In this document: piece after piece, positions 49,343 to 58,720 of the stretch | Position numbering within the stretch: position 1 is the stretch's first letter | How the letters are laid out: each line of letters begins with the position of its first letter | Made by a program: the position numbers and the translations under genes | Assembly: GCA_003539495.1 (NCBI GenBank) | Contig: DPPB01000020.1 | Span: forward strand, 1 to 64,000 | Length of the DNA stretch: 64,000 nucleotides | DNA from: Oscillibacter sp. | Lineage (GTDB): Bacteria; Bacillota; Clostridia; Oscillospirales; Oscillospiraceae | Reading direction: 5' to 3' | Notes under the pieces: generated by a model | What the model was told of the DNA's origin: nothing | The model's input: only the letters and a program-made list of their open reading frames with translations | Databases searched by the model: none

Positions 49343-50659
49343 TCATGTAAACACGCCCAGGCTGACCAACAGGACGCCTGTAAGGCCGGTGATGATCGTC
49401 AGGACCAGGTTGCACACAAACAGGTGCTTATAGGAGTTCCAGTTGAACTCAATGCACGACACCCGCATCAGCGAATGGATGGAGGCGGCGTGAGGCATTG
49501 TGTCCAGACCCGATGCGCCCGCCAGCACAATGCGGTGGATGATACCGGGAGAGAGGTTCATGGACAGGAAGTAATCGCCCAGCGTGGTGAGAACAATGCC
49601 AAGGCCGCCGGACACACTGCCGCATATGCAGGAGGCTACATTGGCCGCGATGAACACCTGGAGCACCTCCGGACCCGGAATATGCTTGAGCGCCTCGATA
49701 GCCAAGCCAAAGCCCTCCGTGGACGCAATGACCTGGCCGTAGCCCGCCATAAAGGCCACCGGCAGCAGCACACTGAGGCCGGATTCCATGCCCTTGCCAA
49801 AGGTGACGGTAAAGCGGCGGATATGCTTGTGAAACAGCGCCCAGGCCACCACGGAGCCCAGCACCAGGGAAATAGCCGGCGCAACCTTAAAGGCGTTCAT
49901 AGCAACCAGCACCACCACCGGCGGCATCAGAGCCGGCAGCAGGCGGATGCCATCGGTGGGATCCTTTTCCACCTGAATATCCTTGGCTGCCACCGCCGCA
50001 CCCTCCGGCAGGAAATGCTGGCCGTTCTTTTTGGCCCGGCGCAGGCAAAGCCACACATAGCCGATGCACAAAACGGAAATCTCCACACCCATGAAAATGC
50101 CTAAGCCGGCGCCGGCCATGGGGGTCGTGCCGAGATAGGTAGTGGGAATCAGATTCTGAATGGACGGCATGCCGGGAAGGGCCCAGGTCGTAGCTGTACT
50201 GCTGGCCCACATATTGGCCAGATACAGATTCCAGGGAATATCCAGCTCCTCATACATGGTGCGGTTCAGATCCACCAGCAGGAAGATGATCACAAACACG
50301 TTTACGCCGCCGGCTGTCAGCACAAACTGCACCAGCGCCATGTACATCAGTCCCGCGAACTGAGAGTTGCGGGATCGCTGCGCCAGCGACGAGATGCGCA
50401 GCGCAATGTACTTGGAGGCACCGGATTCGCACATAAAGGCGGCAAATACGGCGCTGGAAAGAAACAGCATGAAGTTCTGCGACACATAGCTGCCTATGCC
50501 CTGGGTAAAGGAGGTGGTGAGCACCTCATAGGGATTCAGCTTGGAGAACAGGGCTGCTATCGCCGCGCACAGGGGAGCATACACATACAAAGGGACCTTT
50601 TTAAATGCCAGAACAATGATAAGTGCTATGGATAAGATGATTCCGAGCAGGCTGACCAT
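49343..50659 (-). CDS. GntP-type permease (organic acid transporter)
   Basis: A 438-residue permease with about 12 hydrophobic segments. The pattern (LLGIILSIALIIVLAFKKVP at the start, SGLDTMPHAASIHSL near the end) fits the GntP/IT superfamily of gluconate and organic-acid transporters. It is encoded leftward between the aldehyde dehydrogenase and the PucR gene and is probably part of the catabolic operon. With the MFS gene this gives the locus two transporters, perhaps one for substrate uptake and one for product. The ATG follows AAGGTGGGATAACC. Confidence 0.85.
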   Translation of the reverse strand: MVSLLGIILSIALIIVLAFKKVPLYVYAPLCAAIAALFSKLNPYEVLTTSFTQGIGSYVSQNFMLFLSSAVFAAFMCESGASKYIALRISSLAQRSRNSQFAGLMYMALVQFVLTAGGVNVFVIIFLLVDLNRTMYEELDIPWNLYLANMWASSTATTWALPGMPSIQNLIPTTYLGTTPMAGAGLGIFMGVEISVLCIGYVWLCLRRAKKNGQHFLPEGAAVAAKDIQVEKDPTDGIRLLPALMPPVVVLVAMNAFKVAPAISLVLGSVVAWALFHKHIRRFTVTFGKGMESGLSVLLPVAFMAGYGQVIASTEGFGLAIEALKHIPGPEVLQVFIAANVASCICGSVSGGLGIVLTTLGDYFLSMNLSPGIIHRIVLAGASGLDTMPHAASIHSLMRVSCIEFNWNSYKHLFVCNLVLTIITGLTGVLLVSLGVFT

Positions 50660-50776
50660 GGTTATCCCACCTTTTCACTGGTTGTTGTATTTTCTGAGCC
50701 GGAGCTGTACCGGCCCGTGCCCCGCCCGGAGCTGCCGGGCGGGGCCGCGATTATTCTCTCCTTGGGATTTTCCGAG

Positions 50777-52126
50777 TTACACCACATAGCCGCTGCCGTT
50801 GCCCATGGCAAAGCGGCGGACACGGGTGAAGGAGGCGGGGGTGGTAAAGCCCTCGCCGGTGCCGGTGGCAATGGTGACAGAGCCGGTGCCGGTGCCGCCC
50901 ATGCCGCAGGCGGCCACGGTGGCGCCGTTCATGGCAAAGCAGGTGGTGTTGATGAGCTTGCCGAAGTGGGTGGCACGCTCAAGGCTGCCGGTCCAGATGG
51001 CGGCCGAATGATGATAGCCGTGCTCGGTCTCCACAGCCAGGCGCTCAGCCTCGGCAAAGTCCTTGACCTTGACGATGGGGAATATGGGCATCAGCTGCTC
51101 ACAGGGGACGAAGGGGCAATCCATGTCCGCCTCGATGATAGCCAGGCGCAGGTCAAAATCGCTGGGAGTGACGCCGGCAGCCTTCAGAATCACGTTGGGG
51201 TCACGGCCCACGAACTTCTTCTCAGGCATCCACTTGCCGCTGCTCTCCTGATGTACCGCCACGGCAGCCACCTTCTGCGCCTCCTCGGGTGTCAGCAGGC
51301 GGGCGCCTAGGCGCTGCATCTCGGCCAGGAACTCGTCATAAACGTCCTCCACCACGAAGGCCTCCTTCTCGGTGATGCAGAGCATGGTGTTCTCCACGGG
51401 AACATTCTGCATCAGAGTCTGGGCGGCGGCCTTGACATCGGCGGTCTCGTCGATAATGACGGGGACATTGCCGGGACCGGCGGCGATGACCTTTTTCTTG
51501 GAGGACATCAGCAGCTCGACCATGCTCTCACCGCCGGTACCGATCAGCAGGGAGACCAGGGGAGACTCCATCATTTCCTTCAGGGTCTCCGTGTTGGGGG
51601 TGCGGGGCATAGTGGCCAGATTGGCGGGGCCGCCGGCCTCAATTACGGAGCGGTTCAGCAGATCCACAGCCTTGGCGGCGGCCAGCTTGCCGGCGGGATG
51701 GGCATTGAAAACGATGGAGTTGCCGGCGGCGATCATAGCAATGGTGTTGCAGGCCACGGTGGGCAGGCCGTTGGTAACGGGAGTTAGGGCGGCGACCAGG
51801 CCATAGGGCGCCCGGTACTCCACGGTGAGGCCCTTGCTGGATGCCATGGCATGGGGCTGCAGCGCCTCCGTGCCCGCCGCCTCGATGATGGAGCCGCGGT
51901 TCTTCATCAGCTTGTCCGCCAGGCGGCCATAGCCGGTTTCTACAAATTCCTTGGTGGTCTCCTCGTCAATAATCTTCAGGAAGTTCTCCTTGATCTTGGC
52001 GATAAAGCGGTCGCGGTCCTCGGTGGTATAGTCCTGCATCAGGACACGCTGGGCATCATAGGCGGCCTGGATCGCTTCCCTTACATCATCAAAAACACCC
52101 AGCTGATTCTTGTTTTCCATATCCAT
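50777..52126 (-). CDS. CoA-acylating aldehyde dehydrogenase (EutE/PduP-like)
   Basis: A 449-residue dehydrogenase that oxidises an aldehyde to acyl-CoA with NAD. The catalytic cysteine is Cys250 in ENTMLCITEKEAFVV. The NAD region includes LIGTGGESMVELLMSS, and the C-terminal ATIATGTGEGFTTPASF-type block is typical of PduP/EutE enzymes. No microcompartment targeting peptide is evident at the N terminus. It lies 24 bp downstream of the activase gene and would process the aldehyde made by the glycyl radical enzyme. Confidence 0.9.
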   Translation of the reverse strand: MDMENKNQLGVFDDVREAIQAAYDAQRVLMQDYTTEDRDRFIAKIKENFLKIIDEETTKEFVETGYGRLADKLMKNRGSIIEAAGTEALQPHAMASSKGLTVEYRAPYGLVAALTPVTNGLPTVACNTIAMIAAGNSIVFNAHPAGKLAAAKAVDLLNRSVIEAGGPANLATMPRTPNTETLKEMMESPLVSLLIGTGGESMVELLMSSKKKVIAAGPGNVPVIIDETADVKAAAQTLMQNVPVENTMLCITEKEAFVVEDVYDEFLAEMQRLGARLLTPEEAQKVAAVAVHQESSGKWMPEKKFVGRDPNVILKAAGVTPSDFDLRLAIIEADMDCPFVPCEQLMPIFPIVKVKDFAEAERLAVETEHGYHHSAAIWTGSLERATHFGKLINTTCFAMNGATVAACGMGGTGTGSVTIATGTGEGFTTPASFTRVRRFAMGNGSGYVV

Positions 52127-52150
52127 TTTTGCTATCTCCTATCGCATAGA

Positions 52151-53125
52151 TTATTTGCCTAAAGGCATGTGCTTGTTGTTGCCGGTGACGGCATTGATCC
52201 CCATATCTATGAGCAGATCCAGGAAACGGGCCATATCCGGCTCCCATTCCTCCCGCTCGTAGCCCTCAAAGTCCTCCATGGGGTAAGGACGGTTCAGAGA
52301 TTTATACTTTTCCGTACCCATCTGCCGGTAGGGCAGCAGCTGGTATTGCACCACGCGGTTGCCCAGCTCATTGACAATAAAGCTTCCGATGGCCCGGATG
52401 GATTCGTCCGTGGCGTTGAAGCCCTTGAGCACCGGAGTGCGGATCACCAAATTCTTTCCGGAACGGACAATGTAACGGATGTTATCCAAAATCTTCTCGT
52501 TGGTCACGCCGCAGCGGGCCTTATGCACGGCGGGGTCCATGGTCTTGATGTCGGTGATAAACAGGTCTATATAGGGCAGGACCTGATCCACCGCCGAGCG
52601 GGGCACATGCAGCGCCGATTCCACACAGGTGTGAAAGCCCTCCTCCTTGCACTGACGCAGCAGCGCGGCGACAAACTCCGGCTGCAGCAGCGATTCGCCG
52701 CCGGAAATAGTCACACCGCCGCCGGTGCGCTCGTAAAACACCTTATCCCGGCGTATGATCTCCATAGCCTTTTCCACGGTGTAATATTCGCCCCAGGGCT
52801 GGATAGCGGAGGAGGGACACGCATGGGCGCAGCCCATGCAGTGGGCACAGGTGTCCCGGTTGATGCCCACCACCCGGTTGCTGCCGGAAATCAAGATGGA
52901 GTTGGTGCGGCAGGCACGCACACAACGGGTGCAGTCGTCCAAGCCCAGACATTTGTCCGGGTATATACCCGGCTCCGGATAGGTGCGCATCCCCTCGGGG
53001 TTGCTGCACCACTCGCAGGAGAGCGGGCAGCCCTTCATGAAGAACTCCGTCCGGATGCCGGGACCGTCGTGAACGGTGAAGCCCTGCACGTTGAACACAA
53101 GGCCGCGAATCGTATCAGAATGCAT
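52151..53125 (-). CDS. Glycyl radical enzyme activating protein (radical SAM)
   Basis: A 324-residue radical SAM activase. The SAM cluster motif is CPLSCEWCSN near residue 33. An inserted ferredoxin-like domain carries two further clusters (CLGLDDCTRCVRAC and CAHCMGCAHAC), as in activases of diol dehydratase, choline lyase and related enzymes. SGGESLLQPEF is the SAM-binding glycine-rich motif. I chose ATG 53125 with AAGAGGTAGCT upstream rather than a GTG at 53143. It generates the glycyl radical on the enzyme encoded immediately upstream. Confidence 0.95.
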   Translation of the reverse strand: MHSDTIRGLVFNVQGFTVHDGPGIRTEFFMKGCPLSCEWCSNPEGMRTYPEPGIYPDKCLGLDDCTRCVRACRTNSILISGSNRVVGINRDTCAHCMGCAHACPSSAIQPWGEYYTVEKAMEIIRRDKVFYERTGGGVTISGGESLLQPEFVAALLRQCKEEGFHTCVESALHVPRSAVDQVLPYIDLFITDIKTMDPAVHKARCGVTNEKILDNIRYIVRSGKNLVIRTPVLKGFNATDESIRAIGSFIVNELGNRVVQYQLLPYRQMGTEKYKSLNRPYPMEDFEGYEREEWEPDMARFLDLLIDMGINAVTGNNKHMPLGK

Positions 53126-53203
53126 AGCTACCTCTTTTTTCACATGTTTTTGGGGAGCGGCGGGGGGCCCGGGGCCGGGACTCCCCCGCCGTGGAGATGG
53201 AAA

Positions 53204-55714
53204 TCAGTCCAGAGACAGCTCCGTGCGGTTGATGAGGTCATCCTGCAGCACAGGAGACATCTCGGTGAAGTAGGTGCTGTAGCCTGCCACACGAACCAGC
53301 AGATCCCGGTAATCCCGCGGCTTCTTTTGGGCCTCCAGCATGGTTTCCTTAGTGATAACATTGAACTGGCTCTGCTTGCCACCCAGATCAAAGTACACAT
53401 CAATGAGGTTGATCAGGTTGTCGCGGCCGGCCTCGCCGGACACAGTGTTGGGGGAGAACTTCCAGTTCAGGATCACGCCGTTGGTAATCTCGCTCTGGTC
53501 GATCTTGGCGACGGACTTGGCAATGGCGGTGGGGCCCTTCACATCGTGCGAGCCGCCATAGGTATGCACGGCGCCCAGACAGTCAGACACGGGCTCCCAG
53601 TCCACACGGCCGTCGGGGGTGGCCTTCAGCTCGCTGCCCAGGGCCACGTTGATGGCGATGGAGTACAGGCCCGGGATATAGAAGCCGTTTTCGGGATCAC
53701 GATAGACCTTTTTCTTCTTGAGCATGGTGCTGTACATGTGGGCGATCCACACCGCATATTTGTCGGCATAGTCGTCGTCGTTGCCGTAATGATGGACCTT
53801 GTCGCTGTTAACATAGGCATAGACCTCCTTGTAGCCGGTCCAGTTGGCCTTGCAGGCCTTCATCAGCTCCTCACCGGAGATGAGCTTCTGCTCAAACACC
53901 ACCTGCTCGATAGTGGACAGAATGTCGGCGCAGGTGCCCAGGCCCACGCCCTGGGGGCCATTGCGGTTGAAGCGGGCGCCGCCCATGACGATGTCGCGGC
54001 CATCGGCAATACAATCGTTATACAGCAGGGACAGGAAGGGCAGATGCTTAAACTCCATGTTGGCCTTGTCGATCTTGTTGGAGGAATCCTCAAAGTTGTC
54101 CAGCCAGAACTGGAACTGCTTCTCCACAGCGGCCCGGACCTCGTCCATATTCTTCATGTCCTTGAGATAGCCGGTCTGGGGACCCATCTGCTGGTCGTCC
54201 TTCAGATCCTTGCCATCGTTGAGGGCCAGCTCCACGATATAGGCCAGGTTGATATAGCCGGAGTCATGCCAGCCGTGCATATAGCCGGGAATGGTGGGCT
54301 CCACGCAGCCAACGGGAATGTAGTCACGGGCCAGCTCCAGGGGAATTCCGTCCTTGACCAGGCCGGGGATCATGACCTCGTCATTGAAGATCTTCGGCTC
54401 GCCGCAGCCCATGCGGACCACGTTGAAGACCTTGACCTTGAACTCACGGGGCGTATCCTTGTCCAAACGGACGCCCAGCCAGGGCACGGGCATGCGGGTG
54501 TGGGCATAGGCATCCATGACCATGAAGCTCAGGTCATTGGTGATGTCGCGGCCCTGCTCGTCTACACCGCCCACGTCCAGCGTGATGCCGCCGTAATAGG
54601 TGCCGCTGGCAAATACGATGCCAAAGCGGTCACGCAGCTTGTTCAGCTCGCGCATCTTGATGAACAGGTTCTCGATGAGCTCCTGGCAGAACTCCCGGGG
54701 CAGCACGTCGGTGTTATAGAACGGGCGCATGATCTTATCGAACCGGCCATAGCCCACGGAGTGGCCGTTGGCCTCGATGCAGGTGATGCAGTAGGTGAAG
54801 TGCAGCAGCTGGATGGCTTCCCAGAAATCTCTGGGAACACCGGTGGCCACATGGTAGCAGTTGGCAGATATGCGCTCCAGCTCACTGCGGCGGGTGGTAT
54901 CCTGCTCCTTGGCGGCCAGATCCCGGCACAGATCGCCATAGCGGAGGATCCAGTGCTCCACGGCATCCAGGACGATATGGGCCGCCTGATAGAACTCCTT
55001 TTTCTCCTGATAGCGCGCATCGTCCGCCTGCAGCCTGGCCTCAGCCTCCCGCACCTCGGCACGGATGCCTTCCCAGCCCTTGGTCAGGACCTTGGCCATA
55101 TCGGCGCAGCCGTGACCCACGCCCTGGGTGGCATAGTGGTTGCAGTTATACAGGCCCTTGGGGCTGAAGGGGCCGCCGGAGGCGATGCGGTTATAATCGG
55201 TGAAGGCGGCCTGTACATGGGACAGCAGCGTGTTGCCCTTGGCATCCCACTCGCCGGCATAAGCCTCGATAGCTTCCTGATTCTCCTTGGGAACGATAAG
55301 GACATCGTTGGGCCGCTGATCCATGGGCCAGTTGTGGAACTCATCGATGATCCAGTCAATGCCGTACTCGGGATAGATGCCGCACTCACAGGCGGGGGCG
55401 GCGATATCACCGGCGATAAGCTCGTCGTCGTACATAAAAATGTCGCACTGATGCAGCACATCGCTGAGAATGTGGGCCCATTTCAGCTGCAGGGACTCGT
55501 TTTCATATTTCTTAAAAGCCTCGGTGACGATCTGACCGCGCTTGGGATCCACGCTGTGGCGCTTATTGCGCACCCATGCGTGCAGGCGGTTGATCCGGGG
55601 GAAGGGCGACTTTTCATCCGACAGGCCGGATACGCCCACGCCCCATTCGCGGTCGTAGGGCTCGATAGCCAGCGGTTTTACGTCCCGCTTCGCGTATTCA
55701 AGGACAGTTGCCAT
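53204..55714 (-). CDS. Glycyl radical enzyme, diol-dehydratase-like
   Basis: An 836-residue glycyl radical enzyme. The radical glycine is Gly811 in VRVAGYSTYF. The active-site loop GCVEPTIPGYMHGWHD gives the thiyl Cys470, general base Glu472 and Asp484, the spacing found in glycerol and propanediol dehydratases. His201 (QGVGHGCAD) and His318-Ser319 (EANGHSVGYGR) match other residues of that subgroup as I recall it. This suggests elimination from a vicinal diol or similar substrate, yielding an aldehyde. Isethionate or sulfopropanediol lyases share much of this chemistry, so the substrate remains open. The ATG follows GAAAGGAGC. Confidence 0.93.
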   Translation of the reverse strand: MATVLEYAKRDVKPLAIEPYDREWGVGVSGLSDEKSPFPRINRLHAWVRNKRHSVDPKRGQIVTEAFKKYENESLQLKWAHILSDVLHQCDIFMYDDELIAGDIAAPACECGIYPEYGIDWIIDEFHNWPMDQRPNDVLIVPKENQEAIEAYAGEWDAKGNTLLSHVQAAFTDYNRIASGGPFSPKGLYNCNHYATQGVGHGCADMAKVLTKGWEGIRAEVREAEARLQADDARYQEKKEFYQAAHIVLDAVEHWILRYGDLCRDLAAKEQDTTRRSELERISANCYHVATGVPRDFWEAIQLLHFTYCITCIEANGHSVGYGRFDKIMRPFYNTDVLPREFCQELIENLFIKMRELNKLRDRFGIVFASGTYYGGITLDVGGVDEQGRDITNDLSFMVMDAYAHTRMPVPWLGVRLDKDTPREFKVKVFNVVRMGCGEPKIFNDEVMIPGLVKDGIPLELARDYIPVGCVEPTIPGYMHGWHDSGYINLAYIVELALNDGKDLKDDQQMGPQTGYLKDMKNMDEVRAAVEKQFQFWLDNFEDSSNKIDKANMEFKHLPFLSLLYNDCIADGRDIVMGGARFNRNGPQGVGLGTCADILSTIEQVVFEQKLISGEELMKACKANWTGYKEVYAYVNSDKVHHYGNDDDYADKYAVWIAHMYSTMLKKKKVYRDPENGFYIPGLYSIAINVALGSELKATPDGRVDWEPVSDCLGAVHTYGGSHDVKGPTAIAKSVAKIDQSEITNGVILNWKFSPNTVSGEAGRDNLINLIDVYFDLGGKQSQFNVITKETMLEAQKKPRDYRDLLVRVAGYSTYFTEMSPVLQDDLINRTELSLD

Positions 55715-55769
55715 AGTTTTGCTCCTTTCTTGTTCCGGTAGAAATGCAAATTTTGAGGCTGCGGATCGC

Positions 55770-56825
55770 TCATTGGGCGTCCTCGCAGCATTGTAAAACG
55801 ATTTTTAGATGCCGGCCGCTGAGCAGGTCGTCATAGGCCTCCTGATACCGCTCCAGCGGATAGACCCGGGATATCAGCGGCCGCAGGTCCATTTTCGGAA
55901 ACAGCGACAGGGCCTGCACCCAGCTATTCTGTGCCAGCTGTGCCCCCTTGATCGTAAGCTCGCGGAAAATCAGTTCCTCGAACAAAGGTACATCCAGCGT
56001 GCTGCCGGGCGGATAGTAGGACACATATACCACGGTCCCGCCCCGCCGGGCCAGTTGCAGTGCCTGCCGGGCACATTCCGGGCTGCCGGAGGTCTCAAAA
56101 ACCACATCGAAGCCCTCGCCGCCGGTATGTGCCAGGCCCGCCTGCACCACATCCTGCTGCCGGGGATCCACCACAAGGTTTGCCCCCATCAGGCGTGCAG
56201 TATCCTGCTTGGATGGTGTGCGGACCGAGGCGGCCACGGTCCCGGCTCCGGTCCTGCCGGACAGCTGGATCAGCGTCTGGCCGATGCTGCCTGCCCCCAG
56301 CACCATTACGCTGCGTCCGGGTGTGAGCCCGCCCCGGCGGACCGCCTCCACAGCGATGGTAAACGGTTCGATCAGCGCCGCCTCCAGCAGGGACACCCCC
56401 TGCGGAATGGGGTAGACCTGATCGGCCTTCCACACAATATATTCGGCTTGGCCGGCGCCGTGTGGCCGGGGAGAGCGGCAGAATTGCCGCATCCCCCGGC
56501 GGCAGGTGTCACAATGGCCACACTCGAGGATAAAATTTCCGGTGACCCGGTCACCGCGGCGCAGGCCCTTTGCCTGAGCCGCAGGGCCCAGGTCCTCGAT
56601 GACGCCGGATATTTCATGCCCCACCGGCGCCGGCGGCGCAAACACCACGGACAGCAGGTCATCCCGGATATAGTGGGCATCGGAGCCGCAGAGGGCGGCG
56701 TATGCCACCCGGATGAGCACGTCATCCGGCCCCCGGACGGCAGGCTTGTCCACCTCCACCAGCTCCACCCGGCCCGGATGGCCGGTGGCCCGATCATAGG
56801 CCCGGGTCCAGTACACAGCCTTCAC
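55770..56825 (-). CDS. Zinc-dependent alcohol/polyol dehydrogenase
   Basis: A 351-residue medium-chain dehydrogenase. Catalytic zinc ligands appear in AALCGSDAHY and PVGHEISG, the structural zinc site is CGHCDTCRRGMRQFC, and the cofactor fold shows VLGAGSIGQ. It may reduce the aldehyde made by the glycyl radical enzyme to an alcohol or oxidise a polyol to feed it. I start at GTG 56825, 7 bp after the previous stop, so translation is probably coupled; there is no strong ribosome site. Threonine or sorbitol dehydrogenase-like specificity is possible. Confidence 0.87.
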   Translation of the reverse strand: MKAVYWTRAYDRATGHPGRVELVEVDKPAVRGPDDVLIRVAYAALCGSDAHYIRDDLLSVVFAPPAPVGHEISGVIEDLGPAAQAKGLRRGDRVTGNFILECGHCDTCRRGMRQFCRSPRPHGAGQAEYIVWKADQVYPIPQGVSLLEAALIEPFTIAVEAVRRGGLTPGRSVMVLGAGSIGQTLIQLSGRTGAGTVAASVRTPSKQDTARLMGANLVVDPRQQDVVQAGLAHTGGEGFDVVFETSGSPECARQALQLARRGGTVVYVSYYPPGSTLDVPLFEELIFRELTIKGAQLAQNSWVQALSLFPKMDLRPLISRVYPLERYQEAYDDLLSGRHLKIVLQCCEDAQ

Positions 56826-56832
56826 GGCGGTG

Positions 56833-57117
56833 TTACCGGCTCTGCTCCGCCTGCAGCTTAGCCAGGCGGTCGAACAGGTGATATTCCTCCACAGGCTCGC
56901 CGTTGAGCTCATCGGTGGTAACTACCTGCTTCACGGAATGCAGCAGGTCGCAGCTTGCACAGCCGGCAGGATTGAACAGGCCGCGGTAGTTGCAGTCGCG
57001 CTTGTCCCGGCGCTCCCACATACCATCCTCCCGCTCCACATAGGTAACGCTGAAGGATTCCTCCCAGTTGTTTACCGGGCAGTGGCCGGCAAACTTCATC
57101 AATACTTCTTTTGCCAT
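56833..57117 (-). CDS. 94-residue Cys-containing protein, unknown
   Basis: A 94-residue soluble protein with four cysteines (AGHCPVN, RDCNYRG and AGCASCDLL). The CxxC pair and two further cysteines could bind a zinc or an iron-sulfur cluster. I do not recognise the family. It lies between the MFS and dehydrogenase genes with gaps of 36 and 7 bp, so it is part of the operon. Some glycyl radical enzymes have small Cys-rich partner subunits; that is a possible analogy but the sequence does not resemble HpdC or BssB. The ATG follows GAAAGGAAATT. Confidence 0.75.
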   Translation of the reverse strand: MAKEVLMKFAGHCPVNNWEESFSVTYVEREDGMWERRDKRDCNYRGLFNPAGCASCDLLHSVKQVVTTDELNGEPVEEYHLFDRLAKLQAEQSR

Positions 57118-57153
57118 TTTAATTTCCTTTCTCCGTCGATGTCGACACACCGC

Positions 57154-58347
57154 TTATTCTGCAACAGCCTTCTTACCGCCTACGCGTCCGGCAGCCACAA
57201 AGGCCACCACCGCACAGATCGCCAAAACGATCATGGAGCCCAGGACCTTGGGTCGAGCTGCGCCGTCACCGCCCATGAGGGAGCCCAGGAAGGAGCCCCA
57301 ATAGGGGTTGAGGAACTGGCCGGCGTTGATGCAGATAATGAACAAGGAGCTGACCAGATTTTGCGTGGCAGCGTTTACGGAGGTCATGGACAGGGCTGTG
57401 GTGGTGGAGAACACAATGACCATACCGAAGCCCACCAGGAAGCCGCCGGCCAAGGCAAAGAAGGGAGCAGCCTCAGACATGAACTGCAGGCAGGCAAAGG
57501 CAAGCACATCGATGCACACGCCGATGCCCAGCGTCAGGCGGCCCAGGGCCTTGCTGAATTTGCCGAAGAACAGGCCGATGATGGCGCCGCCAACGGTCAT
57601 CAGGGTAGAGGCATAGCCGGTCAGCACGGAGTCACCGGCGCCGCTTTCCGCCACCAGATAGGAGATGTTCATGGAGAAGGTGTGCAGAGTTCCCTCAAAT
57701 ACCAGCACAAACAGCAGCCAGAAGATAGCTGCGCCTGTGAGATGCGTCTTGCCCTCGACCTTGTGGGCCTCGGTCCTGTGACCCTCGGAATCCTTGGGGA
57801 AGAACATAATGGTCAGAATCAGGGAGATGATGCCTACCGCATGCACTGCGAAGGCATAGCGCCAGCCCAGCAGGGTCAGGTAGCCGCAGGCCAGGGCCAT
57901 AATAATGTAGCCGATGTCGTTGCCGATCTGCTGCCAGCCCAGCAGGGTGTCCACTTCCTCGCCCTCGTTAAACAGGGAGAAGATAGCAGCTGTATTCAGG
58001 GGGTTCACAAAGCCGCAGCCCACGCCGATACCGAAGCGGGACAGAATGATCAGAGTCCAGTTTTCCACGAAGCAGGGCATCAGACCGGTGACGCAGAAAA
58101 TGACCAGGCCCAAAATCACGGACTTGCGGCGGCCCAAACGGGCGGCCACAGGAACAGCCACAAGGCTGGCGATAACCGTACCCAGGGACGGAATGGACAT
58201 CAGCAGCTGGATCTCCTCAGCCGACTTGTCGGGGAAGGCTGCGCCGATCTGTGCCAGTGCCGGGGCCACGCCCACGGTACCCATGGTAATAAACTGCATC
58301 GCAATGATTGCGACGACCCATTTCCAATGCTTCTTTAATCCTTGCAT
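57154..58347 (-). CDS. MFS transporter
   Basis: A 397-residue major facilitator protein with 12 predicted membrane segments. The loop-2 motif appears as PVAARLGRRKSVILG, and the second half starts after a cytosolic loop (KDSEGHRTEAHKVEGK). It is the first gene of the leftward glycyl radical operon and probably imports the substrate. The ATG at 58347 follows AAAGAGGGATTATC. Substrate cannot be predicted. Confidence 0.88.
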   Translation of the reverse strand: MQGLKKHWKWVVAIIAMQFITMGTVGVAPALAQIGAAFPDKSAEEIQLLMSIPSLGTVIASLVAVPVAARLGRRKSVILGLVIFCVTGLMPCFVENWTLIILSRFGIGVGCGFVNPLNTAAIFSLFNEGEEVDTLLGWQQIGNDIGYIIMALACGYLTLLGWRYAFAVHAVGIISLILTIMFFPKDSEGHRTEAHKVEGKTHLTGAAIFWLLFVLVFEGTLHTFSMNISYLVAESGAGDSVLTGYASTLMTVGGAIIGLFFGKFSKALGRLTLGIGVCIDVLAFACLQFMSEAAPFFALAGGFLVGFGMVIVFSTTTALSMTSVNAATQNLVSSLFIICINAGQFLNPYWGSFLGSLMGGDGAARPKVLGSMIVLAICAVVAFVAAGRVGGKKAVAE

Positions 58348-58720
58348 GATAATCCCTCTTTCTTTTAAGTTAAATTTTATAATCTTTTGAGCGGGGGGTT
58401 CTGACCTGCATGGGACACAGAATTTATTTTTTTCGATCCTCCTTTCTGCGGATTGCACAATTTTATGTATCAGAAGTGCGTTGCATCCGTGCATCTTCAT
58501 AATTTAATTTATAGCAAATCTTTTCCGGGAGACAATGTGTACTACATCCAAAATGCACAAATGTCCGCCAGGGGCGGTTTGTGCACAGGCAGTTGCGATG
58601 CCCTTCATGCACCATCGGCACGAAAAAAAGGACACCAAATTTGTGCACCGGGAACATTGCGCCGGAGCCAAGAGTTCGTCTATGCTTTTTTTAACACATA
58701 GGACAAGGAGGCTTTTTGCC
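58348..58720. other. Shared control region of the catabolic locus
   Basis: This 373-bp divergent region has no supported gene. It is AT-rich near 58370-58520 and should contain promoters for the leftward MFS operon and the rightward TPR operon. Several TGCAC/GTGCA-containing words occur (58456, 58554, 58580, 58646). A 32-bp palindrome is listed separately. Confidence 0.55.
58554..58585. promoter_or_regulatory. 32-bp palindrome, candidate operator
   Basis: TGCACAAATGTCCGCC faces GGCGGTTTGTGCA around AGG. Arms pair over 13 bases with one small bulge. Its place between two divergent operons suggests a binding site for a shared regulator such as the PucR protein; an RNA hairpin is the alternative. 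Confidence 0.55.

Noticed and set aside
52169..55741. A 1190-codon open frame on the plus strand across the activase and glycyl radical enzyme genes
   Set aside because: It is antisense to two clearly identified enzymes, is rich in His, Gly, Ala and Leu, and has no family resemblance. Long antisense frames are expected in GC-rich genes.
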